A stretch of DNA of 64,000 bases. Source: Ignavibacteria bacterium. Lineage in GTDB: Bacteria; Bacteroidota; Ignavibacteria; Tepidaquicellales; Tepidaquicellaceae. Numbering within the stretch: position 1 is the first letter of the stretch; each line of letters begins with the position of its first letter. Below, piece after piece: positions 62,655 through 64,000 of the stretch. The stretch is from contig JABAQZ010000006.1 of NCBI GenBank assembly GCA_019187405.1, forward strand, positions 1-64,000. Direction: 5' to 3'. The position numbers and the translations under genes are program-made. The notes under the pieces were generated by a model that saw only the letters and a list, made by a program, of their open reading frames with translations, did no database searches and was not told the origin of the DNA.

Positions 62655-64000
62655 TTACTTCAAAAGAATCATCCGCTTAGTATCAATCAATTCGCCATTG
62701 GCATACAGACTATAAAAATAAATGCCGCTTGTTATGGTATTTGTTTTTCCTTTCGCCGGCCAGTCAACTTCATATTTTCCAGGTGAATACTGCCTGTTTA
62801 CAATTACTTCCACTTCTTTTCCCGAAACACTGTATATGACTAATCTTACATTCACATTTCCCGATTGAAATCCATCGGCTGAAGCAGAGCGTGACGGAAT
62901 ATCAAATTTAATATTAGTAGTTGGATTGAAAGGATTAGGATAATTCTGATGTAAAATGAAATGTGTTGGTATTTCGATAGTATTCGAGTTTGTTCCGACA
63001 AATATACCCCCGCCGTCCGTTGTTTTTAAAATGTAACCGTTTTGACCAAATCCAATATCTTCTCCTGTCGTGTAACCTGTCATAGTGCTTGTGAAGAAGC
63101 ATGTCCTGTACCAATTCGTTGTAGGAGAAGCTTGATTATGCCATGTCAAACCGCCATCAGTAGTTTTTATTATTTGATTACACCATCCGATAATCCAGCC
63201 TGTTGAAGGTGAAACATATCGAACAGACCAAAGCAAGCACGTTGAGCCCGTGTAGGGTATCTGATTCCAGCTTAGTCCTGCATCAGTAGTACGAAGTATT
63301 ATGTTCTCTGTATTATTTGCTGAACCGCCGACTGCAGTTCCGGTATTTGCATCAGCAAAATCTATCCCCCAGAGTTGTTGACTTGTGTTTGAAGCAAGCT
63401 GTATCCAGTTACTACCACCGTCAGTAGTTTTCAATATTAATCCTATGTTGCCGACAACATATCCTGTATTTTCACTAGTAAAAGAAATTCCAAAAAGATA
63501 GTTAGGGGCACCAGAGTTCTGCAAAGTCCATGTTTCTCCTGCATCAGTAGTTTTCAATATCGTTTGTAACCCAGTTGCATATCCGGTGCTGGAGTTTGGG
63601 AAATATACAAAAGTCATGTGATTGTTGACCGGCAGAGAGGATATTGACCACAAATTTCCTCCGTTTGTTGTTTTTAATATCCTTCCGATATTTGGATTAC
63701 CTGCATAAGCCATCGTAACGAATCCGGTGTTGGCATCTATAAAATAAACGCAACGGAACAAGAAATTTGCAGAATCGCGCTGAGGCGTAATTTGTTCAAA
63801 CCAGTTTACACCTGCATTTGTTGTCTTTAATATTCGCGGGTGGACAGTTCCGCCTGCCCAATTACCTCCTACATCATATCCTGTATTGTCATCAGTAAAG
63901 AAATTCCAGTGTCCCGCAAAATCAATTTCTGAACGTATAATGAACCACCCCGGCTGTGCAAAGAGAGAATTGAGGCTAATTATTGCAAAAAAGAAAACAA
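62655..64000 (-). CDS. Secreted YCF48-like beta-propeller protein with type IX sorting domain, 5' end outside window
   Basis: The frame is open to the right edge; it reads a signal peptide end (FFFAIISLNSLFAQ) near 63960-64000, so the start lies just outside. Reading inward the protein has repeated units with KTTDGG or KTTNGG, W and NTGY, the pattern of YCF48/Sortilin-type beta-propellers (about seven units). It ends with the type IX signal NYPNPFNPTTNIKFDIP and KRMILLK. The internal ATG at 63761 is not the start, because coding continues upstream of it. It is predicted to be secreted and surface-attached or released; function unknown. Confidence 0.9.
   Translation of the reverse strand, partial: VFFFAIISLNSLFAQPGWFIIRSEIDFAGHWNFFTDDNTGYDVGGNWAGGTVHPRILKTTNAGVNWFEQITPQRDSANFLFRCVYFIDANTGFVTMAYAGNPNIGRILKTTNGGNLWSISSLPVNNHMTFVYFPNSSTGYATGLQTILKTTDAGETWTLQNSGAPNYLFGISFTSENTGYVVGNIGLILKTTDGGSNWIQLASNTSQQLWGIDFADANTGTAVGGSANNTENIILRTTDAGLSWNQIPYTGSTCLLWSVRYVSPSTGWIIGWCNQIIKTTDGGLTWHNQASPTTNWYRTCFFTSTMTGYTTGEDIGFGQNGYILKTTDGGGIFVGTNSNTIEIPTHFILHQNYPNPFNPTTNIKFDIPSRSASADGFQSGNVNVRLVIYSVSGKEVEVIVNRQYSPGKYEVDWPAKGKTNTITSGIYFYSLYANGELIDTKRMILLK

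Overview
This is about 64 kb of AT-rich DNA from a Gram-negative bacterium of the Bacteroidota/Chlorobiota/Ignavibacteriota group. The best guess is Ignavibacteria. Three proteins (two intact, one broken) end in the type IX secretion C-terminal signal with the YPNPFNP motif typical of that group. There are many outer-membrane barrel proteins and lipoproteins, bacillithiol-type genes, and promoters that look like the Bacteroidota TAnnTTTG type. The window is a chromosomal segment of mostly housekeeping genes. I see no phage, insertion sequence or CRISPR array.

Layout. 1-2.6 kb: a cut-off ChaN/TraB-like gene, a decayed gene with an internal amber codon, a small cysteine-motif protein and a secreted intradiol dioxygenase. 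2.6-6.2 kb (+): bshB1-like deacetylase, ybaB, recR, a methyltransferase and two related lipoproteins. 11.8-6.2 kb (-): one long run of seven genes (yggS, divIVA, two purine nucleoside phosphorylases, a catalytically incomplete aldehyde dehydrogenase, tspO, an L,D-transpeptidase). 12-14.6 kb: a SulP transporter and a type IX cargo pseudogene. 18.1-15.3 kb (-): a four-subunit 2-oxoacid:ferredoxin oxidoreductase operon with a perfect 11-bp inverted repeat upstream. 18.3-30 kb: DUF218 protein, cysteine synthase with a Cys-rich tail, a possible caspase-like lipoprotein, a cyclase/STAND/TPR signalling protein with an RsbW-like kinase, and an ABC ATPase with a barrel protein. 30-37 kb: alkylpurine glycosylase, beta-CASP hydrolase, TonB-type receptor, YfiT-like protein, rhomboid protease, dienelactone hydrolase and tRNA-Val. 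37.7-40.3 kb: livM, livG and livF. 40.4-48.9 kb: aminotransferase, nadB, M1 peptidase, glycosyltransferase and nitrilase-family protein. 49-51.8 kb: hrcA-grpE-dnaJ, followed by a terminator and a non-coding repeat cluster.

Two modules deserve most attention. At 52.4-57.7 kb a tight + strand operon holds a stand-alone receiver protein, NuoE-like and NuoF-like subunits, an [FeFe] hydrogenase and a membrane histidine kinase, so a hydrogenase and both halves of a two-component system are made together. At 58.2-61.5 kb (-) lie a secreted molybdopterin-oxidoreductase-fold protein, a TonB-dependent receptor and a small ModE-like regulator. The last two genes are each preceded by a copy of the same spaced palindrome, CACTATG-N10-(C/A)ATAGTG. 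This looks like a self-contained, probably molybdenum- or tungsten-responsive, regulon. The last 1.3 kb holds the C-terminal part of a secreted beta-propeller protein that runs off the window.
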